From contig OY728142.1 of assembly GCA_963277665.1 (NCBI GenBank), positions 13,592,001 through 13,656,000 of the forward strand: a DNA stretch of 64,000 nucleotides, in the 5' to 3' direction. The notes below the pieces were generated by a model. That model was not told where the DNA came from and ran no database searches. It was given only the letters and a program-made list of their open reading frames with translations. Positions 24,701 to 36,579 of this stretch are shown piece by piece (position 1 is the first letter of the stretch; every line of letters begins with the position of its first letter). The DNA is from Viscum album (taxonomy: Eukaryota; Streptophyta; Magnoliopsida; Santalales; Viscaceae). The translations under genes and the position numbers were made by a program.

Positions 24701-25752
24701 ATATCAGTTTGTCAATACAGATGCACACAAACACACACACACACAGATGATATAGGTATATAAATATTAATATATTTTTATTTTAAATAAAATGGATATT
24801 AGTTTATTATTTAGATAATCCTTATATATTGAGAAATATACTTTATATGTAATTATTATTAATTATTTATTTATAAAGTTAAATTGTTAGGGGTGAATAT
24901 ATATAAAAAATATGTATATATTGTTATATAATTGATTATAAGTAACATTACATTGTGAAAAATGATAAAATTTCAAATCCATAATATCAACATTAATGTA
25001 ACCCCTCAGAATAAATTCAGTCCCCAATAAAAAAGGACAAAAATACCCCCCTAAAAGAGGCTGAAAATCCATTGAATGTAAAAATATTTGGGTATCCGGA
25101 CTAAAAAATCGATTTTGGAGGACTTCTGGGCCTTTTATGGCCTAAAAAAATGTGACAGAAGGTTATTGAGGGTCAAAATGCGTAGATATCATCGTAGGCT
25201 GTGATTTGATATACTGTAGAGCTCAAACGGACACTCGGATCAAAACTTATGGACGTTTGAAGTTTCAGTTACATTTTCTACTTATTTTAGATATTTTATT
25301 CATTTTTTTTTTGATTTTTTTCATCTTCGAATTTTTATTAAATTATTATTAGTCAATTATAAATATAAAATAATTAATTAATAATATTTTTTAAAATATT
25401 TTAAATCCATTTTCCCTAAATTTATTATATATTAAATGTAATAGTCTATTTAAACTAATCTAAAACAAATTTAAAAAATATATATTATATTTATATGAAT
25501 ATAAATATAAATAAATATAAATATATTATTTTTCATGAAAAACTATTATTTTTTAAATATACACATTATTAGTGCTAGGAAAAAGCACTGGTAAAGACCC
25601 CCCCCCCCCCTTATCAGCGCTACTAAAAAAAGCTCTAATAAAGTGGGGCCTTTAAAAGCGCTAAAAAAGAACTGATAAATGAGATGCCTTTATCAATGAT
25701 TTTTTAGCGCGATTGAAGGATGGTGATGCGGAAAACCTATTTTGTGGTAGTG

Positions 25753-26321
25753 AATTTTGTAATGAGCTATATCTAGAACACTATTGGGATGAAATAGGTG
25801 TAGTTTAAGGATTGTCCATGGCTTTTTAAGGAAAAGTAAGCATGGACAATATGATTTTTGATGATTTTAGTTTTACCATATTGATCATATTGATTACCAA
25901 GGGTATATTTTTAGTTGTAATATGTAATATTTGGAAGCTTCGTTATTAGGACACTAAGTCATTGTTTCAATATAAAATTTTGACGGCATGCGAAATGTGG
26001 TTCAAAATTAGTTATTCAAGTCTATGACCCAGGGTGGGAAGTTCCATAGTCTAGTTGATGACTAGGAATATTTTTTTCTCAGGTATCTACTAAAGTGTTC
26101 TTGGGTATACATCACCTTAGAATTTCATTAACGGTGACAAGCCGTGGATCAAATTCTAATGGTTTTGGAATTTTATTTATAATGTAATGCTTGAAATGGA
26201 TTTAAGGGTTTAGGACACAATATATCCATTTTAATGAAACTTTTAGGACCTAAGTAGGACATATTATTATTTACTATTCACCAACACTTCTCAATGATGA
26301 TAAATTCTATGGTGTAGATTT
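25753..26321 (+). other. Interior of element B, right part
   Basis: This 570-bp stretch lies between the CACTA insert and B's 3' LTR. No coding motif is recognised, and no clear polypurine tract is left immediately before TGTAACAAACC at 26322. Confidence 0.45.
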
Positions 26322-28900
26322 TGTAACAAACCATGTTTTAGATGAGTTCAAATTTTGAAAATTGTTTAAATTTTCAATTTAGTGGATGGTACAAATAATA
26401 AAATGAACTTTGGAATAGAATTATGAGGCATGGAATAGATCAAAAATATTTTTTATATGGATTTTAGGTATTGAGATATGTATTGGTTGTTCAGTTGAGT
26501 TTCAAGAGTACCAGGATTTTTGTATCTCGGTTTTCGGGAATGAAAAGAAAAGTGCATGTTTAGTGAATAGTTGGTGCTAACCATGTTGCTCAACTATGCA
26601 TCCAGTTTTGTTAAGGATCACATTTTAGTTAACCATGCATGGTATCCAAGATAATCATGAAAAATGCAATAAATTTTATCTGTATCACATGATCAACACA
26701 TAGTTTCTTCTAATTGTGCACCTAACCATGCAAGGAGGTGGATTTCTTAGATAGAAGCTCTACACATGTTATTCATAGTTTTTCAAATACGGTTCCATCC
26801 TATGTGAGGTGATGTGATATATGGAAATTTTTTGCTCATGGTTAGCACATCAGTTTCCAAACCATGCAGCCAAAATGTACTCCCCTTAAAAAATGGGTTA
26901 AAATGAAATGTCTCCCCTACCTCCATTAAACCTTTAACCACATTTTTCCTTCTCCATTCCACATGATGAAGTCCCATTCGATCTACCCTTTGGTTTCTCC
27001 TATAGTATTGGATAGGTTTCCATCATATGAAATATAATTTTATTTTCATTCATCATGATGGATAACCAATGATAATTCTATGATTCATTTTCCTTCATTT
27101 ATTTATCTTTTCATATTGGATTTTTTAGGAGAGATCATATATCCTATTTTCAGAGAAGTTTTCTATTTATTCTATTTATATCATAAATTTTTGAATCAGT
27201 TAATGAAAATGGATTATAGAAATATCATAAGAATGAGTTAGGTGTTCTATACCTTTTATATACATGTCTTGATGTCTATGTCTTGTTCTGTCATGAAACA
27301 CATCAGAACCTCTCTTTGTTTCTGCCAAGATCGGTAACACCTTAAATGATTTTTTAGACATGAATCATAATATTCAATATACCTTTCTGGTATGGTTAGA
27401 GGTATCTAACCTCAACACAAATATCCACTTTAGGTGGGTATGATTATATCCTCACGAGTTAGCCAAATATTTAGGAGTGTTGAGCTTTCCACTTATGAGT
27501 GGAATCCATAAAATAAATTAAGTAGTTTTTTAAGGTTTGAATACCTTTCATAGAACGTTTCCATTACTAAATTAAAGGGTTGATGAAATGGATTAATTTT
27601 TAATTACGAAACGATATCGATAATATCTTGCTTTATTCATTTAATGTAAATGTTTGGTGATGTGGCATGGACATAAACATGGACCCCCATTTTATCACTT
27701 GTAAGTGGGTTTTTAATGAAATTAGTGTGATTAATTAAATCAATAAAGGTAATGGGCACTAAAATAGTCCTAGTGATCCATTATATATATGATGTTCCAT
27801 AATGGATAACATGGTATGGAACTAATGCAGGGTATCACAGTATGGAAATGACAACCCACTAGCGTATTTTAGAATTGGATTCCTTGGATTATTAACTTGT
27901 ATCCATATTACATGGACTTCCTTATATTTATTCCTTAAGATCCACCCAAGCTGCTACTGAGTTTACTATCGATGGCCTCCATGGACTCTATGATGATTCC
28001 TCAACCATGGGCCTTCGGTTCATGGACCATGTAAGTCTACAATATGCTAATTTTTGTATGGATGAGATATGTGGTCTCAAAGAGGGATCCTTCGTAAATG
28101 GACTTATGTCTTGGCCATCATAGGTCTGATACATGATATATCTTTCATATGTTGTGGTTTATTTGTTACTTTGGTATATAGTTAAACTTCATTTTTATAC
28201 TATGTTTGACATAATTTACATAGGTTGTTCGATATTGTTTTACATTATCATTTACAACCTTATTTTTGTTATACATTCACAATTTTATAGATTATATGCA
28301 CATAATGGAGTTGTTATAGATACTAATGTATTTGTCCTATTGAGTTTATTTCATGATTTGTTTGGACCGACGATTGGAACATTGAAAGACTTCATGGATT
28401 CATGTAGGGAAAATGGAAGGATTCCAAATATAGATTTCTTTTTTCCCATACAAAGATGGTTTCTGGGAGTAGAGGCCTGATCTTAGGATCACTATAATAT
28501 TAGAGATAGATTTTGGTATTATTTTTTATTTTGTACAACATGTACTATGTATTACTACTACCCAATTCCACTTGTATTTCCCCCAGTTTTATATTTCATT
28601 ATGGCATAATCATTTTTTATATAATTCTAGATATTATTAATTGTTAGTATTTGTCTAGATGATTTAATTCCATAGTTATTTACATTGGTATGATTATTCC
28701 ATTATATTATCTTATTTATTCTAGTTTATCTATCATTACCACTACATTACACTCTAATCATGAGGGTATAGTTTTCCCATTGTACCATATCAAACTCTCA
28801 CTATTATTTAATAGCCTTTGGTGTGTGAGAAGGCATGATTAAAACCAAATCTCTGTCATGTATGGTTACTGATAATGTAATTTGACCTAAAATTCTATAA
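26322..28900 (+). repeat. 3' LTR of element B
   Basis: This 2579-bp copy is uninterrupted. It starts TGTAACAAACC and ends AATTCTATAA. It preserves the pre-insertion site of element A at 27411-27422 (CTCAACA then CAAAT, versus CTTAACA then TGAAA at 9339-9349). The 115-aa open frame at 28133-28480 is the counterpart of the one at 20409 but is not conserved in sequence or length, so it is not taken as a gene. Confidence 0.7.
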
Positions 28901-31900
28901 TAAGGTGCTACCCTTGCGAAAAAAAACATTTATAAATCCCTCATATCATAATGAAATCAATATATTGAGGATAGTTACACACACTTTCCAATATCTGACG
29001 AGATATATCCTATATAAACTAGTTGATAAACCAATGAAATTATAATTTTTTGTACCACCGTTATATCTCTTAGCTTAAACCATAATCTATATTATGAACC
29101 CTTCTCATCTAAAAAAATGGTTGGGAAATGACCACACTTTTCAAAACAAATAGAGTAATATCTCATATAAGATGAAAATAACAACTCTATTTTGAGGAAT
29201 TGACTACCCAAAGAAAATATGCCAGTCATGTTCTGGCACATAACCACCTCTTCATATAAAATTTCAAAAACATTGATAGAGGAATGTATAGACCTTCTTC
29301 ATTTGAACTTTTGGAAGACTCTTTATCATTTGAAGTTAAAATTTCTACCTTATATGGAATATAAAAAGCACATATAAGTCGTAGAATAATATAACCCATA
29401 TATTTATTTGGCATAACTTTCAGTGGAATGGTTCTCGTAGTTGGAAATGTAGTGTGACAATCTTCAACATATATACCGTGATACTTTAAGAAATCTAAAT
29501 TAGTTGATTGTTTTCTCTATCTGACGTGTATATCAAAGGATACAGAGATCATCGATTCTTAAATTTTTTCATACTCCCCAATCAATATATCCCAACAAAA
29601 ATTACATCATGAACATCATTATTTTAAGGTAGGATCTATGCATGAAAGTTGTTTTACTCAAGAGTGTTCCATTATATAAAAATATCAGAAATGTAAAACC
29701 TAATTAGAGTGAGCTATTAATAGACCCCTGTATTAAGAATATGAAAAAGTTGAATAGTAATCTCACTTGATAAATTTCAAAACTTCATTTATTGAATTTT
29801 CTCTAACCATGATCAGCTTATACCTAGAACATGCAATGCATCCAACTCATGCTTGAACAAAGCCCCATAAAATCAAAATTCTAGTAGTAGTGGATATCAT
29901 TATAGTGATCATGGATCAATATTATCCCATAGGCAAGGAATATATTTTTATCACCACTTCCACCACATGATCATCGACTCTCCCGTGAGTCTAAAATATT
30001 GTAGTGATGGAACTAGATTAACCCCATTCAGCATGGTTGAGGGAATTTTTTCCTCAACCTTATCCCCTATAAGGAATCCAGTCATTTCTAGATTGTGTGA
30101 ATGATTATAAGATAACAATTCAAAATTTATCCCATTTCATGAAACATATTTCTTCTTAGGGATACATACGGAATTATTTTTAGGGGACTCTCTCTAGATT
30201 AACCTCCCCCAAAGCTGTACCAAGTGAGTTATAGAATGGAAAGGAAATGAATGATGGGGGATTAAAATTAAATAATCAAGTCAAAAGGATGAACACTCAA
30301 GGAATTGTGATTTATGGTTCAATAGTTACTCAAAGAGAAAATTTTCCCCTTATACTTTTGATGATTACATAACATAGATAATGCATTATGCATGAGTAAA
30401 CATTTTCGGCACTATCCTTATAGATGATGTGGAGAATTAAGATAATAAAAGAAAATATGATTAGTATTTTTCCTTCCAAAATATGACCCAAAAAATTTAT
30501 TGAATATGTTTTTTATAATCATCATTAGATGAATGATACAATATTGAGAGACCACCCAAATACTCATCTACCACAACTTCGAAAACATTAAATAAATAAG
30601 AGAGATAGGGTGTGGCTACATCACACTCATTACACAAATAAGATGAACTCCCTAGAATAGAATATAATTTCACTAATTATGAGTAAGAGTTAAATGAGTT
30701 AGGGTGACTCAAAATGAGTTACTCCTGGGAAAAAATTCCATTGGGAATTCCTTCCAAATAGAGATACACATTCCTCTTTCAAAAAATGGCCTTACACAGG
30801 AAGAGGGTTTCAAACCAGAAATAAAAAACCAAATCATACACAACATTTCAGATATATAAAACAAATATATTTAGACCCAATAGTGGTATAATATCTAAAA
30901 TTCTCTCCATTTGGGTGGTATTGAGAACCATTTCAAGTGAGCTACAAAAGGATAAACCACACTGGTTATCTGCACCGAACAAAGATTGGACTACTATGCT
31001 AGGATCTAGCATTCACTTCCCATATTAAAATACCTAGAAAAAAACTATGCTATTAGTTATTAATACAATTATTTACTTGGAAGATTAAATGGATTTAATA
31101 GAGGAGTAGTTTGAAATAGTGAAATTGGATATAAAATCATATCCAAAATGGATATACATGACTCATACTCTAACCAACATAAGAAATCCAATTTTTCTAT
31201 CATTCAGTTGAAAAGGGGACCTATAGTAGCATTTGATGCATTTATCAGATCAATGTGGTCCCCTGATGGTAAACTATGAATTGAAAAGGAAGATAAGATT
31301 AGGTGCTTCATGTAGATACTAGATAGTACATCATTTTTTTGATATGGAAATATGGTAGCCAAATCAATCAAAGTATGAGAATATTGTTTTCAGATGATTC
31401 ACTACCAAATCAAGAAAATTTTCTAGGGATATTAATTGAGAATATCTATGATCAATTATGAACAACACTTATTATAGTAAATTAAATAGGGAATTCCATG
31501 ATCTTGGTATGTTCACATATTTTTTGGAATATTACATTCTATAAATCAATCCTAATCCTCTACTAGTGCCAATATCTTTAGTAAACTAGGCCGATAAATA
31601 GAAAAAAATAAATTTTACACTTAATTCAACTCTGACACAAGTTTTAGTACCTAAAACTATGAAATATTAGAGGGTTATCATCATAAACATAAAAAAACAA
31701 AAACACCATTATTAGGAATGTAAGAAATGATTTGATTCATGTACCATATAAATAATTTAAAAATAAAGTATAGTCTTTTGAAAATGACAAAGTCTCTGGA
31801 TTTTTCAATAAAGCCATTGAAAAAAATTTATAATATTGTTAGAAGTTAATTTTTATAATCATTATGGTCTTAGTGACTACCTAAATTACATTCCATGCCA

Positions 31901-32815
31901 TTGTAATTTTGGAAACACTATCTAGGATTGTTTTTTATCTAAATAAATCATTTATAAAATGGTAAATAATGGATATGTTAAATTGGGAAAGCCAACAATG
32001 AAAGTGGATTGTGTTTCTATAATATCGAATTAAGAAGACGAGGAATGGAAAAAGTACCAAACCGGGTACATAGATGTTTGATGATTAGAAGACTATGAAT
32101 ATATCCAAATGAGTATATTCTATCCTTAGGTAACATCTAATCTAGCCAATAGACCCCCCCCCCCCAATTTATTCTACAATAGTATGACCAAACTCATCGA
32201 CACCACATTCTCTTAATAACTAGGTTCCAAAAAGATACCATAATTATCATAGATAGAATAAAATACATGATAGTGAATCTGTATTAAAACCTAATCCAAT
32301 ATGAATCCTCATGGATTTTATGCCTTAGGTACTGGGTGGGTGGGAATAATACCACCAATCATAACCCCATCAAATGAAGTGTCTATTTTATGCTATATAT
32401 ATGTGATTCACTTCATAAATCCTTTAAGTGATGAACACGAAGATTCATAAAAATATCACCCCCTCAAAATAGAGGGGTAGAAGGCTCATTTTATTGAGGA
32501 TAATAGATTTGTTGAATGTGTGGTCAACATAGATATTAACATTCAAGACATATCACATTTAAAACCATAAATGTTGTTGAAAACCTATAATAGGAACTTC
32601 AGTTGTCTCATCAAGAGATACCATCTACCTTTGGTTCATCTAAAGATCAGTATAAAGAAATCATATTAGAAGACTGATTAAAAGGAAAAAAATAACAATT
32701 TTAACATCAGAATATGGGAGTGAAGGATCAATACAACTCATATGTGATGAAAAATCAAAGAATTCTATCCAGATAAAATAGTTACTAACACATGAATCTT
32801 TGTATCCCAATCCCC
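28901..32815. other. Unassigned sequence, may hold the 5' end and gag of element D
   Basis: By position the LTR, leader and gag of the plus-strand Tat/Ogre-like element D could lie here, but I could not find a capsid domain, zinc knuckle, primer-binding site or an LTR copy repeated after 37.4 kb. There is a run of twelve C residues at 32154-32165. A minus-strand 62-aa frame at 29414-29226 has no recognised motif. Confidence 0.35.
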
Positions 32816-33460
32816 AAACCAAGGAGCAGATTCAAGGTGAAAACAATAGACCTTCGACTCAGAAATATGAATTCATGAAATATTTGGATTCCATTCTAGC
32901 AAAGAACACAATCTTTGTTTCCTTTCATTTTGGAAAAGATCAATAGGAAGAACTTATATAGGTTCCTTTAATCCCTCAAGAGTTTAAAGATGAGGTCAGT
33001 ACCACTAATGTGTAATGCATAGAGGATCCTCCCTCTGAATTTCATGCTTTCATCTCCATCGTAGAACAATATAAGGACAATTTTATACAAGGATGCATTA
33101 GGTCCGTATATTTATCCAGAAAATTGATCATTTTCATCATCCATCATGTTTTGATTGACAATAGATCTAGAATCAATATCATGTCACTCAGGATGCTCTG
33201 ATGACTAGGATATAGTGAATAAAATTTATATCCCTATATTTTGATGATCCAGGGGTACGACAATAGTGAATAAAATCCTCCCAGTTGAATCATGTTTAGG
33301 GATCAATCTGGAATTTTATATCTGACATTGAATTCATAATTATTTTAAAAGATATATATTTTAATTTCATGTTAAAATGACCTTGGTTTCATCAATATGT
33401 GGAAGTCCCCTCATTGTATCACCATATTCTCAAATACTCTATTGATGGAATAACTTGGAG
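32816..33460 (+). pseudogene. Aspartic protease region of Tat/Ogre-like Ty3/gypsy element D
   Basis: Translation with frame changes gives the pre-protease segment YEFMKYLDSIL...FKDEVSTTN. It then gives a protease core, VLIDNRSRINIMSLRML, matching the VLIDNGSxVNIMPL motif of Tat-lineage proteases (catalytic Asp codon at 33157), followed by ILMIQGYDN (cf. VIQGFN) and WPWFHQYVEVPSLYHHILKY (cf. RPWIHxxGxVPSTLHQCLKY). Stops and shifts occur throughout. The order of these blocks is diagnostic of Tat/Ogre/Athila-type gypsy elements rather than of chromoviruses, so D is a different lineage from A. Confidence 0.75.
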
Positions 33461-34517
33461 AATGTATGGTGATAAATAACTTTTTGATTCCTATGAGTCT
33501 CATTATATTGGTATAATCTTCTAGTAAAGTGTAGTAAATCTAACTAGGACTAATAATTTCACTTGAATCACTACTCTAAATGGTTTAGATATAGGCCAAT
33601 TAAACAACTATAATAATTTTAGCTATGAATATATACTAAGAATTAATCAAATTGTGGTTATAAATTTGGATCTAGGCATATCATCCACCTTTTTCATAAT
33701 ATCAGTCACATCATTCAAATACAACTTTGTTAAAGAGGGAGGTAATTCTGACAATGAAAATAAAGGATCTAATAAAATTCCCTATTTTCATCTTTAATAT
33801 CTTTTATGGTCATAATATCAATAGCTATATTCAAATATACCTCCATATTACAATCAATGAAGGAAAATTCTCTCACATCACCTAAATCTCATGATATCAA
33901 CACTTCTTCTACCCTTGATGAAAAATAAGGAGGATAGAATGTATATAATATAACTAAAAATCATGCTCATATATTTGTATGATTAGAATATGAAATTTTG
34001 TCCTTGTTAGTCATATTAGATGATAATTCTACTTAATTATATTCTAAAAGTAAGGATGTCGGAACCTTTTTTCCTCAATAGTAATAGAGATTATGGAGAG
34101 CTCACACAAAATATCATTAATAGTGATACTCATATATTGTCCCCCTTATAATCCCATAAACCCTCTTAAATATACAAATATGATAGAAATGACTACACAA
34201 TAACTTCTAAAAATGAAAATAACACTCCATCACCTTATTCTATTGAGATTAAGGTAACAGAAAAAGAATATATGGATCTTAAATATGCCGCTCTTATATT
34301 TTAGGAAGTGGTATTTACCATAATTGATGAACTTAGATAGGGAAATCTGTGAATATAGGAAGTCTCAAATACAACATTAATCGGTTCCATTATGTCTCTT
34401 AACGAATAAGCATTTTATATATTTTCATGAAACAATATCATGAAATATTTTCATATAATTATACATAAATTCATATTTTGGATAACTAAGGATCATCACG
34501 GTTATAATTAGGTAACC
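33461..34517 (+). other. Protease-to-RT linker of element D
   Basis: This is about 1 kb between the protease end and the first clear RT block. Tat-lineage elements have a long spacer here. Only fragments such as LFDSYESHYIG are suggestive, and stops are frequent. Part of it could be later insertion. Confidence 0.4.
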
Positions 34518-35248
34518 ATGAAAATAAAATTTCCTCATGATACCAAGGATATAGTTGAAGTCGGCATGCTTATCAAAGCTAATTTCATTTTTGAGGTCCA
34601 GTTGAAAAAACTATTTTCTAATATTATCATATTTAAGAAGATGTACAGATGGATCATGGTCAACACTAATTTTAGTGATCTTAAATATAATTTCTCGAAG
34701 GATGATTTATCAGTCCTAATTGAAAAAAATCAGATCGATAAAACTATAGGCTATCATGACCTTTCATTTTGGGAGGTATGTTAAATATATAATTAAATAT
34801 TAATTGTTTTGATGGATAAAGATACCCCTACATTCACCAAACCCTATAGAGTGTACTACCATTGAGTGATTCCTTTTTTCTTGAAGAATATTAACACCAC
34901 ATATCAACGAGTTATGTACCATATTATTATACGCTTCTAATGGAATTTCATGGGATGCTATGTAGGATAATTTTGGGTAAAATCCAAATAGTTTTTTGAT
35001 TATCTTTATAATCATGTTATATTTTTTAACAATTTACAGTATTTTATCATGAAAATGAACCCCATAAAATTTACTTTTAGGGTTACCTCAAGATTTTCAT
35101 CAACTTAGTTGTACATGTTTAGGGAATCGACATCGAACCAGAGAAGAGTAATGTAATAATTGGAATGTAATATACATAAAATAATAATGAGTTAATAATA
35201 ATTCAATAATTCATTTATTTTATTAATTTATTCATTAAAAACCATGCA
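34518..35248 (+). pseudogene. Reverse transcriptase of Tat/Ogre-like element D
   Basis: The open frame 34518-34784 (88 aa) holds the RT start: LIKANFIFEVQ (family LLKAGFIREVQYP), then FKKMYRWIMVNTNFSDL (KKKNGKWRMCVDYTDLN) and YHDLSFWEV. Further blocks follow in other frames: MDKDTPTFTKPYRVYY (EKTAFITPYGVYCY), PFFLKNINTTYQRVM (PFGLKNAGATYQRMM) and the catalytic region at 34959-34971. There TATGTA is followed by one extra G and then GATAAT, so YVDD has become a frameshifted YVDN. WVKSK and NPIKFTFRVTS complete the domain. The match is spread evenly over the domain but identity is low, so this is an old relic. Confidence 0.82.
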
Positions 35249-35710
35249 GGTAGCTTATTAACCTTCACCAAGCTTATGAAGAAGGGAGTTACATACTGGT
35301 GGGATGCAGATTTTCATGAGTTTCTTTCAAATATGAAGTAATACCACATGATCTCACCAGTGTTGATGCCACCAGTAGAAGATAATCCACTCATCTTATA
35401 TGGGGAATCACTTGATTGGTTTCTCAGTTATATTAATTAATACAATAATAATGATGTCAATGAAAATAGTCTCTATTATATCAGTAGAACCATGATAGAT
35501 ACTATAACCTCGTATTTTAATATCCAAATTAATTTCCTTGCATCAAAATTTAATTTTTATAAATTGACACACTACCTTCCACATCCTAAGGTACATTTAT
35601 TCTTCCAAATTAACCCTCTCAAGTACATACCCAATCATTAAATGTTAACTATATGACTATCATAGTGGGATGTTATTCTACATCATTGATATTTAATTCG
35701 TAACACAAAA
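35249..35710 (+). pseudogene. First RNase H (RT-associated) domain of element D
   Basis: This starts with GSLLTFTKLMKKGVTYWWD, the RT-RNase H connection of Tat elements (LPFTKLLKKGVxFxW). It continues with SPVLMPPVEDNPLILYGES, SLYYISRTMIDT (family AIYYLSRTL.D.E) and INPLKYIPNH followed by LS.WDVI (DPLKYIF..PMLTGRLARWDVIL). Stops at about 35339, 35438 and 35639 interrupt it. The block order leaves little doubt about the family. Confidence 0.8.
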
Positions 35711-35939
35711 TTTAGTCAAAATTAAATAGTTGGAAGACATTATTATTGTGAATCCCATCACAATAATCACACCAACGGATACTAATGTTATAAAATATTA
35801 TGTATTCTCTATTCAAGACACTTATCAAACTAGGTAAATGTACTTTGATAGAGCCTCTTGAATCTCAAATGGAAAAAGAATGGGATCCTGAAAATGAGTA
35901 GGGATAGTTTGGGAAACATCCTTATTTATCCAAAAAGGA

Positions 35940-36290
35940 ATAATTTCCCAATTAATTATTATTTTTATTATTTTTCATCGATAATGAAGCCCAATAACAA
36001 GATATTATTTTGGATTTAGAATTATCACTTTAGATGCTAGTGGTACATCTAAATAGAATGAGTGATTCAAAGTTGGATATCAATTATATTAATGGTGAAT
36101 ATTATATTTGAAAAGAGGAATTGATTCCACTATTATATTATGTGTGAGGGTTTATGGATTAATTCCATTTTTAGATGAAATTTTATCATGTTATGTGTTT
36201 ATAATCTTCTTATAAATATGTGTTGTATAATGCATCCACCACCCTAGAAAATTAAGACCGATATAAAATATTTGTTATCACTATACAATA
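35940..36290 (+). pseudogene. Second (archaeal/plant-type) RNase H domain of element D
   Basis: Translation shows FIDNEAQ, ILDLELSL, MLVVHLNRMSDSKLDINYINGEYYI and EELIPLLYYV. These match in order the NNEAEYEA, ILGLEAAL, hLEVfGDSkLvInQvnGEW and EkLiPYyeYv blocks of the extra RNase H found between the first RNase H and integrase in Tat-lineage retrotransposons. The catalytic GDS motif has become MSDS, which keeps the Asp. Stops and one-base shifts are present. A second RNase H at this position identifies the lineage as Tat (Ogre, TatV, Retand or relatives). Confidence 0.7.
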
Positions 36291-36579
36291 TATAATAGTA
36301 TCCCAGTTAAATAGAAATGATAGGGAAGTGATTTGTGAGATCAACATCATCTTTAAAAAAGTGATTTTATATCCTTTCCAATTGGTATCGTTATTGTATG
36401 GATGTCCACTATTTTTGAAAACCTCCAATGAAGCATTATTATATCATAACAAGTAAGAAAATAACATATCTGATGTCGGATAGTCAAATTTACACTTTAT
36501 TATGGACCATATAATTAACAAATTCTATATAAATAAAGATTTTATGGAGTCCCATTCAGATTCATTGAAGGAGTAGATA

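Larger units (their letters stand above)
23839..25752. mobile_element. Non-autonomous CACTA (En/Spm-type) DNA transposon H
   Basis: The ends are CACTACTACAAAG on the left and TTTTGTGGTAGTG on the right, imperfect inverted repeats of the CACTA type. The subterminal regions are packed with inverted and direct copies of a TTTATCAGTGC / GCGCTGATAAAAG motif (about 23920-24040 and 25570-25710), the expected binding-site array for a CACTA transposase. At 1914 bp with no transposase domain it can only be non-autonomous. The 3-bp flanks (TTT left, AAT right) are not identical, so the target duplication is lost or the boundary is off by a few bases. It sits inside the interior of B. The middle holds a tRNA-like segment and TATA-rich simple sequence. 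Confidence 0.8.
8240..28900 (+). mobile_element. Old non-coding LTR retrotransposon B, interrupted by A and H
   Basis: Two diverged direct repeats, 8240-9349 joined to 19703-21176 (2584 bp after removing insert A) and 26322-28900 (2579 bp), match along their whole length and stop matching at the same CTATAA. This is what two LTRs of one element would do. The 5' copy is followed by TGATATAAAAGGGGTG, a decayed initiator-Met primer-binding site. The 3' copy begins TGTAACAAACC, a typical gypsy LTR start. The interior, after removing the CACTA insert, is only about 3.2 kb and shows no gag or pol, so B is either a LARD-type non-autonomous element or a deleted autonomous one. No convincing target-site duplication remains. 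A plain segmental duplication is the main alternative. Confidence 0.65.

Noticed and set aside
23836..25755. A 3-bp target-site duplication for the CACTA element
   Set aside because: The flanks read TTT and AAT, so no duplication can be claimed.
28133..28480. 115-aa hydrophobic frame, with a counterpart at 20409-20648, as a possible membrane protein gene
   Set aside because: Both lie in the paired LTRs of B. The reading frames are not conserved between the copies and the hydrophobicity follows from T-rich DNA.
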